Source: Nitzschia sp. DOCU1
Lineage: Eukaryota; Bacillariophyta; Bacillariophyceae; Bacillariales; Bacillariaceae
Length of the DNA stretch: 64,000 nucleotides
Reading direction: 5' to 3'
Assembly: GCA_951394045.1 (NCBI GenBank)
Contig: OX595995.1
Location: forward strand, 1,860,001-1,924,000
Shown: piece after piece, positions 1-10,761 of the stretch
Position numbering within the stretch: position 1 is the first letter of the stretch
Layout of the letters: the number at the start of each line of letters is the position of its first letter
The notes under the pieces: generated by a model
Seen by the model: only the letters and a program-made list of their open reading frames with translations
Told to the model about the DNA's origin: nothing
Database searches by the model: none
Made by a program: the position numbers and the translations under genes

Positions 1-603
1 CCCTCGTATCCAGAAATTGACTTGAGTGAACTCGAACGACGCGACTGGTCGACCTCTGAGCAGGATGCGGATGCAGTGGAGGTGCTACCTGCCGACATGC
101 CTGCGCCACGAGGGAAAGGTTTTGTGATGCGCGCATATGTTGACGCTGATCACGCAACCGACTCGATCACTCGGAAATCACGCTCTGGTTTCTTCGTTTA
201 TTTAAACTGTGCTCTCATCTATTGGTTCTCCAAGAAGCAGACCAGTGTTGAGAGTTCGAGTTTTGGCGCTGAGTTCACTAGCATGCGCCAATGCACGGAA
301 TACCTTCGTGGACTCAGATACAAGCTCCGAATGATGGGTATTGCCATTGATGGACCTGCGTACATCTATGGTGATAACAAATCGGTGCTCTTCAACACTA
401 CGATCCCCGAATCCGCTTTGAAGAAGAAGACTCAGAGCATCTCATATCACTTCGTTCGTGAGGGTGTTGCGCGCAACGAGTGGCGCACAGCCTATGTGAA
501 CACGAAGATGACCCCCGCCGATATCTTGACCAAAGCTCTCCCTGCTGGTGAGCTGCGGGACAACCACATTCGATCATTGCTTCATTGGGTTGTTCCCTCT
601 TAA
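1..603 (+). CDS. Ty1/copia pol C-terminus (RNase H), 5' partial
   Basis: This is the C-terminal RNase H domain of a copia (CoDi-like) polyprotein. The frame is open from base 1, so the gene continues outside the window. It ends at TAA 601-603. Visible landmarks in order are the first catalytic Asp in YVDADHA, a SKKQTSVESSS stretch leading to the catalytic Glu in GAEF, the third acidic site in YGDNKS, and the family's tail (LKKKTQ, ISYHFVRE, PADILTKAL). No stops or frameshifts are seen in the part present. It resembles the minus-strand copia RNase H at 7340-8266 more than the one at 54853-61178. Confidence 0.85.
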   Translation, partial: PSYPEIDLSELERRDWSTSEQDADAVEVLPADMPAPRGKGFVMRAYVDADHATDSITRKSRSGFFVYLNCALIYWFSKKQTSVESSSFGAEFTSMRQCTEYLRGLRYKLRMMGIAIDGPAYIYGDNKSVLFNTTIPESALKKKTQSISYHFVREGVARNEWRTAYVNTKMTPADILTKALPAGELRDNHIRSLLHWVVPS

Positions 604-808
604 GCTGGACTAGACCGTCGCCCTGGTCGAACCAGCTTTCCCCCCTTTCTTTTGACCTTTGGTGGATTAGGTTGCGTCCTACCGAACCACCCACGCCTGA
701 GGTTGGAGATGCCAACTCCATCCCTATTGTGATTGTAATCCCCGGGTGGAGATGATCCCTCCACCCCTTTTTATAGCATGCCGAGCAATCTTGACTCGAC
801 TCAAGATT

Positions 809-1217
809 GAGGGGAGTGTTTGAGTGCGCCCGTCCGCACCTCTGGCGATTCAGCGAGTGGGTTGGCGATATCGTCGTATCGCTAACCACGCACTGAAATG
901 CCAGTTCCCCGAACAATGTAGCGACATACTTAAATCATAATTACTGTTATCATGCACAATCATTCAATGGGTCCCGAATTTTCTTTCAGGCGACGTGGCC
1001 CGGATCCACTCGACCGCACCGGGAACTGGAGCTCGAATCAGGTCCATGCCTTGCGAGCCGTACTTTAATTCCGCGTGCGCTCCAGCAGAGCGGCAGCGTT
1101 TAATAAATAAGACCTCTTAACCCAAAAAGTTGCGGAAGCGAAACAGGTATAACCATTCACCTCTCTCTTTGGAATAATGTACATCGTTCCTTCCATGGAT
1201 GATGCATAGCTGAACAT
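809..1217 (+). repeat. Polypurine tract and putative 3' LTR of the copia fragment
   Basis: About 200 bp after the pol stop, a purine run (GAGGGGAG, 809-816) is followed at once by TGTTTGAGTG, the usual arrangement of polypurine tract and LTR start. The 3' boundary cannot be fixed because no second LTR copy lies in the window; 1217 is a guess from typical copia LTR lengths. An AATAAA signal lies inside it near 1103. Confidence 0.4.
1088..1123 (+). repeat. 36-bp AATAAA-containing module shared with the LINE 3' end
   Basis: These 36 bases are exactly the reverse complement of 45700-45735, which lies a few bases from the 3' end of the 8-kb LINE. The module contains AATAAATAAGACC, so it includes a polyadenylation signal. 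Here it may be the 3' end of a heavily 5'-truncated LINE copy, or part of the copia LTR. Confidence 0.6.
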
Positions 1218-1251
1218 CTTTAGCATTCCATATTTCTAAAAAACGCATGGC

Positions 1252-3441
1252 ATGAGCAATTCAAATGATGCCAAAGGGGAGAGCCGCAGAGACGTGAGGG
1301 CTGAAGAAAGACGAGCGAACAAGGAGATTGCGCCAGCACCGTTCGCTCGTGCAGCTGTCAGCAGACGCTGCGTTGCGACTGCAAGGCTGCGCCTGTTTCT
1401 ATCTTTGACGTCGGTCCTCTATCTGGTACTTTCGTTCAGGTTTATGTGGATTCTTGCTACTACCACAGTCACAGCCGATGCTGATGAGCTTAAATCAGGG
1501 GAAACTTGGAACTCCCCTGACGAGCCAACAAAAAGAAAAAGCAACTTCAGGATGAGCTCGAAGGGTTCAGATCGTTTCGAGATTGCAGTTAGCAACAGCC
1601 GCAATAGCAACAGCAACAGCAGCCACGAAGAAGAAGCATTCAACCACCACCACACTCCGCACGTGACGGATCATATTCGTAAGATTAACGGCACTTCGAC
1701 GACGACGACGACGACGACAAATCCAAAGAGCCGCAACAAGTCTTCCCAGATTCCTGGCCTCCGTGAAAGTATTCGAGCCTACTACGAAGCATTGCCTCAA
1801 GTAGTCAAAGATCGACTCAAGAAAACAGCCATCGTTCTCACCTACAAGGGCGTTCTAACCGAATGTGAAAAGGCTCGTTTGAAGCACTTTATAGAAACGA
1901 CTCCTGGCATGGACATTTGGATCTCACATTCTCATTTCAAGCTAAACAACCAAACCCGAGACTTGAGTCTGGCCAACATTCAGAGTCTCCCCGGAAATGT
2001 TCAGCTCGTGGAACAATCCCGCACCCCAATCAACAAATTCGATTTTTCTCATTCGGGTACCAGCAAGAGCAGCTTTATCAGGTTTGTGGCGGGGCCTTTG
2101 GCAGAAAAGTACGACTTTGCCTGGCACGTAGAGAGTGACGTTTGGTACACAGGGCCGTGGATAGAATTGTTTCAAGATGAAGCTCGAGACGAGACCTCAG
2201 ATCTAGTGCCTATTAGTCTCTTGGATCCTCCCGGGAATTGGTCTGGTTGGAAGGACTGTAAGATTGTCGGTGCTGGGTCCTGTCGACGTATTGCACCTCT
2301 TCAAATGGGCTGGATGGTGAGTCGATTCTCCAAACGATACGCCAAGCGAATTCTTCCAGAATTAGAAAAGGGGGTGATTTATGGGCATCACGAAGCTGTC
2401 TCGGCTCAGTTTGCCATTCTGAATAACATGACCATTCGTGCCGTGGATCCTTCCAAATTAGGTGTGAATCGATTTGGGTCTCCTGTCAAGCCGCATACGA
2501 TTCGCAATTTCGGAACGGCTTTGTTTATACACCCGCTCAAGTGTCATTTCTACGACATCGGGGAACTCGATATTAACGAGGATCTGGCAAAGTATAGCTA
2601 CCGAGCTCCCTTGACGAATCAGGATAGGGACAAGATGATATTGGACCGCACCACGACCGGCGGGAGAAAACTCCACGTCTATAAGATTCTAGGGAGCCAC
2701 ATGGCGAAGCAATCGATCATAAATTCTTGGGGCCCAAAGGATAGTGAGACCCCTTTCGTCGAGGTCCCATTGGTCGGCCTTGTCGAAATATCCAAAATGA
2801 TTGCCAACGGGACTCTGTTCTTTTGGAACGAAACAGAAATAGAGCTGGCGAATCTACACAACTTTACACGCGTCGTCAACGACGACAGGAACGAAACGTT
2901 GAGCTTCTTGTCTGAAACAATAGCCGTTGTCATGGCGATCAAACAAGCCTACATGGCAGGTCATGATACTGTACTCATTGTTCCAAACACAACATCCTTA
3001 ATTCCAAGATTGTTTGCGGCCGAGTGGGCCAATCAGTTGGACATTCTCACCAAGAAGAAGGGCCCAAAATGGAATATGTTTCAGTGGCAATCCAATCCTG
3101 AGATTCCCCTAATCCACAAGAATGGTATAGCGTGGCAATATAACCCTTGGATTCCCATACGCCACAAGAATGGTATGGAGATAATTGAGCCTTGGGATTG
3201 TATTAAGCATGGGGCTCGTGGGAATCATCCTTTCACCATTAGTCGCCGAGGCATGAAAGCTGTTCTTTCGAAGGTTCAAAGTGGCGAAAATGCCTGGAAG
3301 ATTCCTTTGGTTCGTGGTCCATTATTCGAACTGTTGACGTTGCCATCAGTTTATGTTTCCCCTGAATCTCGGTTGTTTTTTGATCCTGCTGCTATTGATC
3401 GCTGGCCGTCCATCTTAATCTCCCCGGAATTCCTTGGGTAA
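1252..3441 (+). CDS. Type II membrane protein with two glycosyltransferase-like domains
   Basis: This 729-residue protein has a basic N-terminus, one membrane segment (about residues 47-72) and a low-complexity linker with poly-Thr and His/Asn/Ser runs (about 85-165). That is the layout of a Golgi type II glycosyltransferase. Residues 190-450 form a first domain with an acidic ESDVW motif at 294-298, a candidate metal or donor site. Residues 500-729 resemble GT25-type domains (AIKQAYMAGHDTVLIV), but the usual acidic motif after that strand is replaced by PNTTS, so this domain may be inactive. A short duplication (IHKNG/RHKNG) lies near 3110-3180. The start follows a tiny upstream ORF at 1247. 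The GT49-like remnant downstream could be a lost exon or a separate gene. The substrate is unknown. Confidence 0.65.
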   Translation: MSNSNDAKGESRRDVRAEERRANKEIAPAPFARAAVSRRCVATARLRLFLSLTSVLYLVLSFRFMWILATTTVTADADELKSGETWNSPDEPTKRKSNFRMSSKGSDRFEIAVSNSRNSNSNSSHEEEAFNHHHTPHVTDHIRKINGTSTTTTTTTNPKSRNKSSQIPGLRESIRAYYEALPQVVKDRLKKTAIVLTYKGVLTECEKARLKHFIETTPGMDIWISHSHFKLNNQTRDLSLANIQSLPGNVQLVEQSRTPINKFDFSHSGTSKSSFIRFVAGPLAEKYDFAWHVESDVWYTGPWIELFQDEARDETSDLVPISLLDPPGNWSGWKDCKIVGAGSCRRIAPLQMGWMVSRFSKRYAKRILPELEKGVIYGHHEAVSAQFAILNNMTIRAVDPSKLGVNRFGSPVKPHTIRNFGTALFIHPLKCHFYDIGELDINEDLAKYSYRAPLTNQDRDKMILDRTTTGGRKLHVYKILGSHMAKQSIINSWGPKDSETPFVEVPLVGLVEISKMIANGTLFFWNETEIELANLHNFTRVVNDDRNETLSFLSETIAVVMAIKQAYMAGHDTVLIVPNTTSLIPRLFAAEWANQLDILTKKKGPKWNMFQWQSNPEIPLIHKNGIAWQYNPWIPIRHKNGMEIIEPWDCIKHGARGNHPFTISRRGMKAVLSKVQSGENAWKIPLVRGPLFELLTLPSVYVSPESRLFFDPAAIDRWPSILISPEFLG

Positions 3442-3486
3442 ATATGGTAAGCAGCAGCTGGTTTTACTAATATTGGCGAGTAGTAG

Positions 3487-4071
3487 ATGAGAATGCAATG
3501 TCAAAAGAGGCTAGGATCCGTATCCAGCCAGCAACAAAGGCATGGCGATAATGATAAGATCGAGGAAGAAGAAGACGAAACTCCATTACTAGAAAGACGA
3601 CCTTTGAGTTGGGGATGCTACCTATGCAGATCCTCATATGCTACCGCGATCACCAAGACAAGTCGTTGACATGCTTCGCAATGAGAACTTGGTACCATTC
3701 AATAAGAGGCGTGTTGTTGGCCACAATTCGACAAATTTTCCAAAGTGGTTTGAGCTGAACACTGCCTCTTCGACTAAAAAGGAGGACTACACTGATCCGA
3801 TCACAATGGACTGGCGTATGTGATTGTGTTTGCCTACCGCCCCATTCTTCCACGCTATTGGGAAGGTTATCGTGGGTTTGGCTACAACAAGATCAGCTTT
3901 TTCTTCGAGCTTTTGGATAAAAAAATACGAATTTCTTGGGAAGCTTTCCGAGATCCTTCGACAAGAAGACAAGAGACCGAAGCCGAGGTGACAACGGGCA
4001 GTGTATATAATTTTCCGGAAATACCTTCGTGCAAAATACGGGACCATCAAGAAGACAAAGAGACCAACTAA
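3487..4071 (+). pseudogene. Broken GT49/LARGE-like glycosyltransferase segment
   Basis: Three short frames together resemble the GT49 domain of LARGE/B4GAT1-type enzymes. Frame 2 (3638-3823) contains VDMLRNENLVPF and GHNSTNFPKWFEL. Frame 1 (3820-4071) contains ILPRYWEGYRGFGYNKISFF, matching the conserved RF.G(F/Y)G.NK block that follows the acceptor-side strand. The frame change near 3815-3823 is a frameshift or an unrecognised short intron. The region continues 45 bp after the preceding glycosyltransferase gene on the same strand, so it may be a decayed 3' exon of it or a neighbouring paralogue. The family assignment rests on motif memory only. Confidence 0.5.
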
Positions 4072-4620
4072 CATATAGAACATCGGGATGCCTCCCTCTT
4101 GCTTAGTATGGGTCCAATTCTGTTTCCCCGGAATACCCGCAAAAAAAGAGAACGGCAGCGTGTCTTTATTCCTGGGTGGAAGTTGGGCTTTCTTCCTATA
4201 CTTCTATGCCTACAACCACAACATGAAGTCTACATTGTTCTATAGTTTTACACCCTATTAGTATGTTGATTATGGAGACACGTTGCACCACCAATTTACC
4301 ATGATGGCCCACGACCCTATCCTTCATCGCAACAACTCCAAGCAAGGCAATCATTCGCATCACACTCATGTGACGGCAACGAGGACTACCGAAGACTCTT
4401 CGCCTGTCAGCAAAAGCAGCAACGTTTTCGAATAGCACAGTTTGTATCAATTTGTTCAAATTGTGGCGGGAGCCAGAAGCAGCAATGGCGGCGGTCACTG
4501 CGTTTCCGTCATTGTTGCTGACTGCAAGCGGCAAAAATGTCTTCCGAAAAGGTCACCATGATGAGGATGAAAGTAGCGAGCTCAAGAAGAAGATTCAAGT
4601 GGTTTGATGGATGATGATCG
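4072..4620. other. Spacer without a recognisable gene
   Basis: Only short frames occur here on either strand, and none carries a recognisable motif. It could hold further debris of the glycosyltransferase segment. Confidence 0.4.
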
Positions 4621-4625
4621 ATGCT

Positions 4626-6649
4626 TTTTTAAAGTACAAAAGTTAAGAGGAAGAACGCTACAGTAGCTAATTGGTGGCACGGGTGGTGACACGTGGAGGT
4701 CGGTAGCGCGTGGAGCCCGAGCGTGTCGCGTTGGTGCGACGGCGGAGGCGAGGAGGCCGACCAGGAAGGGAGATGTGGGAAAGTCCGTTTTTTGTTTGTT
4801 TGGAGGATTGCAAAGCGGAAAGTGACCGTTGTATGTGAGAGGCAAGGCCGAGTGATAAGTTGAGGGCGAGTGTCTGGGTTGCCCATTGTTGAGGTGTAGT
4901 GGTGTGGAAGGTGGTGCCAAAGGGACCGTCGTGTGATCGTGAGCGCCAGGCGTTGTCGGCCTTGGATAGAATCCCAAGGTGTCCTTTGGAAGCGTTCTGG
5001 AAAGCCGTGATGGCAGAGTTGTGCTGCAGATGCATGTTGGGCAAAGGAGGTGGAGGGAGGAGCGCAGAATTGGATTGGGAATAGAGGAAGTAATGTGCGA
5101 AGTGGCCGAGGCCACCGTACTCGTCGACGGTAAAGGGGACAAGTTGGATCTGGTTGTGATTCAGAGCTGTGATGACATGGTGAGCAATGGCATTGGTGGA
5201 GGAACGACCATTGAATTTCTGTGCAATGCTCGACTGGTGGGCCGCGTGTGTGATTTGATTTTGGTAAAGCTGGGGCCGATCAGAGAGTGGGAGCGCAGAG
5301 GAAATGTCGGTGGCTGGAGTGACAGTGACGTCGATTGCAATCGTTTTGCAGCCAGATGGGGTAGGGCGTGAAAGTCGGAGAGAGACATCAGCGGGGCGAC
5401 GAGAGGGAAATTCAGGGAGAAGATGCGGAGTTTCAATGGTGGTGTCACCAGCAAAGTCAGTGAGAGCAGATAATGGGCCAAGCTTTTGACAAATAAGTGC
5501 CAGGGTGTCGCCAATGCGGTTGCTGAGTGGCGTTTTATGGTGTTTGCAACGGAAAAGGTGATCACCAAAGATGTCGACGGCGTCAGTCTTTTTGCAACCT
5601 TTACATGGGAAAAGCGGAAAGCGAAGTTTGCGGCATAGAAGGAACCGATAATGGGTGGAAGAGAGGCGATTGTCGGGGAAGCGGCGTGGCAGGGAGTGGA
5701 GAGGCAGGCTTGTTATTGGTGTTTGCAAAGAGGGGAGAAGGTTGGTGACAGCAGGAGGAAGGGTCTCAAGTATGACATTGTGGGCATCATGAATGTTGGT
5801 TTGGTATATGAGGGCTTGAAGGCCTTGGACCGGGGTGTTGCGGATGAGGTCACGTAATGAGGCAGATGTGCCGAAATGTGTGTTAAGAAAGGATGTGAGT
5901 ACCAGTGCGTAATGACGAAAGCATTGAATGAGAAGTGATGGTGTGGCTGTGGCTTGCCAGGAAGCAAGGGGTCGGGCATGATATGGATTGAGAGAAAGGA
6001 ACTTTTGTTGGGTTTGGTCTTGTGATGGGAAGAGAGGGTCGGCCGGAATGGGTATGCCATGAGTGGCCATTTGGATGGACCGGAAAAGTGGGACAACAAA
6101 GGCGCCGATGGCGTCTTGACCGAGGTCACGAAGGCCGAGGCCACCATTTTTGACAGTCTGTTGGGAGATAAGCTTGTGGTGGGGAGGAAGCGGCAAGGGA
6201 TGACCAAACAGGTGGGAGAGCATGGTGTCATATTGGTGATTGGCGTCATTTGTGAAATCTGATGACCAATTGGCTAAAGTTGGTGGGCGGGTGAAGTCAG
6301 TGGGAAGAAGGACGTCCATGGCGAGAAGGTGGGTAAGCATGTGCATGGAAGAGATCTTGAAGAGCGAACCAATGGTTTGTGGGTCTTGGATGCGGTGCAT
6401 GAAGCGGTAGGTGGCTTTGGAAAAGGCAGTAGAAGCGGTTTGTAGAAATGTTCGGGCGTGGTCAGTTGTGCCGATGGGTTGACCAAGGAAGCGTGTGCCC
6501 TGGCGCAAGATGTTTATCCCAGAAGTAGTGGAGGCAGTGGAATGAATTTTCGATCCAAAGAATTTGGGAGAGTGGCGACCGCCATCATGATGATGTCCTC
6601 TCGGCTGGCATCTTGTTCTTTTTCGAGCGGAAGGATGCGCGCATGCCAT
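4626..6649 (-). pseudogene. Non-LTR retrotransposon C-terminal fragment (post-RT region)
   Basis: One open frame of 660 residues (4667-6649) corresponds to the region after the reverse transcriptase in a non-LTR element; no YxDD motif is present, so the 5' part is lost. A Cys/His cluster (CKGCKK then FGDHLFRCKHH) is followed by RPADVSLRL and AIDVTVTP, which looks like a PD-(D/E)XK-type nuclease fold seen in several eukaryotic RT proteins. The tail is rich in Arg and Pro. After the stop (4667-4669), an A-run on the minus strand (4626-4631) may be the 3' end. 5' truncation is typical of non-LTR insertions. Confidence 0.55.
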
Positions 6650-6917
6650 GCATCCTCGGGGTCCTTGCTGTCGTGCCCGTTGCGCTCGAACTTATCGAGC
6701 GAGGCAACTACTCAGACTTGGATGAGCAGAAATGCACCCATGACCGTCAATTTGTGACCCCATTTTTTTCTCGGCGATCATTGAACAATTCTTTCAGGCT
6801 CCGAGAATCAGAGCTAAAAAAGGAACTCTTTTAAGGAGTGTTTTGATGAGCGGCAAACAACATAGATTGGTTCATGTTGTTTGTTTTAGTGAAGTGAGGA
6901 AGGAATTGCCCATCGCA
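6650..6917. other. Spacer without a recognisable gene
   Basis: Nothing is recognised between the non-LTR fragment and the copia LTR. Confidence 0.4.
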
Positions 6918-7325
6918 TGTTGAACACCATATGGTGGGACTCAGAGTGTAGAGTCTTCGTAGCTCTTACCTCTTACGCTGAAGAATCCGATGACGTACAG
7001 ACGAGGTGTCCAGTCTCGTTGCACTTCGGTCAGATCAAGTAGAGATTAACTACTCTAGAAAGCAATGACAAATTCCAGTAATGAAATATTATAAGCTTTT
7101 ACATCTAGAAGTGAAATGGCTTCGAGGGTGAAGAGCTAACATCTTGGATCCAGGATATGCTTCAAGGATAGGATACTTCAAGATGCAATAGATAGAAAGA
7201 AGGAGCTAGTCGATCCTGACCTCCTCTTCGGCTACGTAGTAGCGAAGAGGGACAGGACCTCCAAGCCTCCTCTCAAGCCAGGAGCAAGAGTGGGAACCAA
7301 GAGTGAGTCCAAACATTGTCCAACA
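6918..7325 (-). repeat. 3' LTR of the minus-strand copia element
   Basis: On the minus strand it starts with TGTTGGACAATG at 7325, next to the pol stop, and could end with TGTTCAACA at 6918, giving near-matching short terminal inverted repeats. Bases 6940-7185 are very similar (reverse complement) to the LTRs at 54252-54654 and 61332-61715. That similarity stops at CTCTGAG (6940-6946), so the end might instead be 6940. Confidence 0.6.
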
Positions 7326-7339
7326 ATCAGCCATCATAC

Positions 7340-8266
7340 TTAGGCCATCAATCTGTCCACCAATTGGTGGAACACGTGCTTGGTCAATGGTTTTGTACAA
7401 ATGTCTGCAAAATTCTCGTGGGAGAAAACGTGGATGACATTGACGATCTTGGCCATCACAGCTTGGCGGACATAGTGGTATGCGATGGCAATGGCTTTCT
7501 TCTTTAAAACACCATCAGGAATGTTGGCCGACTGAATGGATCCTTTGTTATCACCGTACAAATTCGTGGGCTTAGTAACAGGGATCCCCAGGCATCGCAA
7601 CATGTACCGAATGGAAATGGCCTCTTTGACAGCAGAACGCATGGCGACAAATTCTGCACAGTAAGTGGAGGTGGCAATGCAACCTTGTCGCTTACTGATT
7701 ACAGCGACCGGAGTACACCCAACCATGACAATGATTCCGGTGATGGATCGGCGGGTCTTCTGGTCGTGTGCATGGTCCGCATCAAAGAAAACAGAGGATT
7801 CAATTTCGGGACCGAAGGTGGCAGGGAAATTGGGATCCAACTCCTCTCGAGCATCCGGGTAGTCATCCAAAAAATCTGGATGAAATGATTCTTGGCGAAG
7901 GAGTTCCGGATCGATCACAAGGGGACGGGATTCCAAAACTAGCCGTTTGTTCAGGAACCACTTGAGGTAGCCAAAGAGATTGAATGCCAGCTCCGAGTGA
8001 CCTTGACGTGGGTTGGCAGAGAAACAACTGAGCGAAGAAATCGCGAATGCAATATCCAATCGGCCAATCGATGCTGCCCACTGTACCATACCAATCAACG
8101 GCTGGTATGTCTTAACACCTGCATCGTCTAGGAGGGGGGTGTCATCCAATTCTGGTTGGCATTCCGACGGGAGTGGTGTGTATTTGGGAGTCAAAAATGT
8201 ACCCTCCGGCAAGAAAGCTTCAATACGGGGAAGCCTGCTGTGTACGTGTGTGATCCCAAAACCCAC
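7340..8266 (-). pseudogene. Copia RT C-terminus and RNase H
   Basis: 308 residues cover the end of the RT (GMVQWAASIGRLDIAFAIS) and RNase H. Acidic sites are visible in FFDADHAH, in the CAEF block and in YGDNKGS, followed by the copia tail (LKKKAIAIAYHYVRQ, ENFADICTKPL). The stop lies 14 bp before the LTR. It is separated from the upstream RT piece (8191-8403) by a frameshift near 8266. Confidence 0.8.
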
Positions 8267-9066
8267 GCACCCTCACTCGGACTCCATTGGTAATCATTAC
8301 CAAGGTAGTACGAGGGTGGACCGCTTGACTTCAGTGTAAATTTAGAAGCAATCGCATCAACCAATTGTTGTGGGTCACGAGCCACCACTTTGAAATCATC
8401 CACGTGAGTGCAGATGTAATCGTAGCCGTCTCGTGAATCCCTTAATCACATCCATACATCACGATCGTACTTGGTTGGGATGAATCCAAGAGAACGTAGG
8501 AAGTCAGCAAAAAATGCCCTGAATGCCCGGCTACTCGAGGACAAACCATAGAGAGCCTTCTTGATCAGCATGATGCAATCGCTGCGTTCACCAAACTCGG
8601 GACCCGCTCGCGAATATACTTGCTCCATGCACGGGGCGGTGATGAACGCATTGCCAACATCTCCACACAAAATCTTCAGGTTATCTCGATGAGCAATCAA
8701 GTCCAAAAGTCTAGAACTGATGCTCTTGACCACCGTTGATCGTGTAGAAATGCCGGAGCTATCAACAACGTGACCACCAGCGACATACTGGCCTTTCTTG
8801 CTGCCATCCGGTTTTACTTCAAAAATCACCCTGAGGGGAGCAAATTGATACTCGGGGCCTGGCTTGTATCCGGGGTCCTTGAACTCAAAACATCCCATTT
8901 TGATAAGAGTGGACAACTCTTTCTCAATCGCATCGCGCCACTCGTGATTGCCATTTGCTTCATCAAATTCGAAAGCTTCAAGCACAGTTCGAGGGATGCG
9001 AACGCCATATTTCAGTTCAAACAGGCATCTTGTACGACCGGGCTTCGTCTTGCATTTCTTTCGCAC
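8191..9066 (-). pseudogene. Copia reverse transcriptase, one in-frame TGA
   Basis: Residues from 9066 to 8446 contain the copia RT start (EWRDAIEKELSTL, VIFEVKPDGS, VAGGH, GDVGNAF, KKALYGLSSSSRAF). A TGA at 8446-8448 follows DVWM, and the same frame continues with RDGYDYICTHVDDFKVVA, which holds the catalytic VDD. Related elements usually have Arg at the stop, so CGA to TGA is likely. A frameshift near 8266 precedes the next piece. Confidence 0.75.
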
Positions 9067-10170
9067 AGCGCCTGGGGTGCACTACTCCACAAATGATACG
9101 ACGAGTCACGGCAGTATGGCTGCCAATTGATGCAGCCGACGCCCGCCGAATGACGGTTTCTTCATCATGATGATGCAGCGTGATCCCAGACATGCGGATC
9201 ATTCAACGTAGAATCCTGTCACTCGTTCGCAAATAATTGCGAGCCCATCTTTCGAACTTTCCGGTTTTGTAGCTTGAATTTCCGCTACCAATATTGTGGC
9301 TCTGTATGTACCGTGCCGTCTCGTAGGGGTAATCTTCCCTCATCTGTGAGAACGGCACTGTCATGTCGCCACCAGTTGACCACATCACCTCGAATTTATA
9401 ATACCATCGATGAACTCATGACCTGTTATTGCCTCCATTTCCCCAAAGGGAGAATCTGCTTCTGCATCGTTAGATATCCCATTGAGTAGCCCTTCGTTAG
9501 ATAAGGGATCATCCTCGGTCTCGTCATCATCTTGAGTGACCGGCATCAGATCGTTGCGGGAAATAAACAGATCATCTGGACTGTCTTCAGTGATCGTTCC
9601 AACCGACACTGGATCCAATGCAATAGAAGGAGCAGGAGAACAAACGGGTCGTGGTTGTGTCGGTATTTCATTCCAAAGAAAAGAATCCTCGACTGCGGTC
9701 TCCTCTGGAACAACCGCCAGGGTAGAAGCTGCCTGGGGTTGTGGCAAGAGGGACTCTTGGGATGCACCGCCTTCATTTGGGTCGTTCAGCAACACTGGAT
9801 TCACCGTTTGATTCGGTGACCGTAATACAGGGCCGTACACCTGCGCTAACGAATCCTCAAAAACTTGAGCAGGATCAACCAAGGCATCATTGGTGTCAGC
9901 TTCATGCTGAGGATGTTGAGCCGCCAACTCATCAATAAACTCAGACACGTCACCGTCTTCCAGCACCGTCTGACCATCGCAACGAAAAACCACCCAGTCA
10001 CGATGCTCCTCTGGAACACTTGCTTGTGTCTCATGAGGAAATTGTCGTCGGATTACTGACCTTGTGAGGACCTGTGGCTCGATGGATGGGTCAGACGGTT
10101 GAGTCAAAACCAAATAGCAGAACGCATCGCCCGAATTTTCCGCAAATCCAATAAATTGCCCAGGTTCCAT
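9067..10170 (-). pseudogene. Copia integrase-RT linker with a chromodomain-like patch
   Basis: The acidic, Pro/Gln-rich stretch (9385-10170) is the variable linker between integrase and RT. Across a frameshift near 9390 the sequence reads HEFIDG, then FEVMWSTGGDMTVPFSQM, then EDYPYETARYI. This has the spacing of a chromodomain (short strand, VxW, acidic residue, YI helix). Two further short frames (9203-9388 and 9017-9202) complete the linker. The chromodomain reading is an inference from spacing and hydrophobic pattern. Confidence 0.5.
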
Positions 10171-10713
10171 TCAAGGATGTGGGAATGATGAATTGGGCGT
10201 GTAGTACCAAATCGGGCACCAAAATGGAAAACGAAATCGTGAAATATCTGGGGTATCACCAAACATTTTCTCGAATGGGGTACGCCACAATAGATCCCTT
10301 CGGGCAAGACAATTTCGAATTGTTGCAACATATTCCAGCGCATAACACCAATACTGCAATGGAGCCCCCACCACTGTTAATACATGCACGACAGAAGCTT
10401 TCAATATTCCACCCCATCGTTCTGCAATGTTTTGGTTGGGGTGGTGGGGTTCAGTGTACTCTGCCTGGATTTTCAAACGATTAAGTTCCTTCAGAAATTG
10501 ACGACCCTTGAATTCAGGAGCATTGTCTGATTTCAATATGGCAGGAATGCCACAATGCTGCACGCATGGGAGCAAAGTCTGAGGAGCTTGGGAGCTACGT
10601 CGCATCAACACCGGATAATTGTAGTGTGTATCTTGACTGCAGAACATATTCCAGCAGGTGTAGCCACGGACCGACATGACAGATGAAAAGAATGTATCTA
10701 GATAGTCACGCAA
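10171..10713 (-). pseudogene. Copia integrase core
   Basis: The frame holds the second Asp of the DDE core in KSDNAPEFKGRQF and the Glu in NQNIAERWGG, with the usual spacing, then a leftover C-terminal region. The first Asp is expected upstream near SLRDYLDTFFSSV. The frame is broken just upstream (10714-10761), where the N-terminal zinc-binding part should be. Confidence 0.75.
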
Positions 10714-10761
10714 TGAGCGTCGGCGGTATCACAACTCCGGGAGGCGAGTCGCCAGATGATC

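Noticed and set aside
4582..5568. Several overlapping Ser/Pro-rich minus-strand frames
   Set aside because: Shadows of the 660-codon non-LTR frame in other registers.
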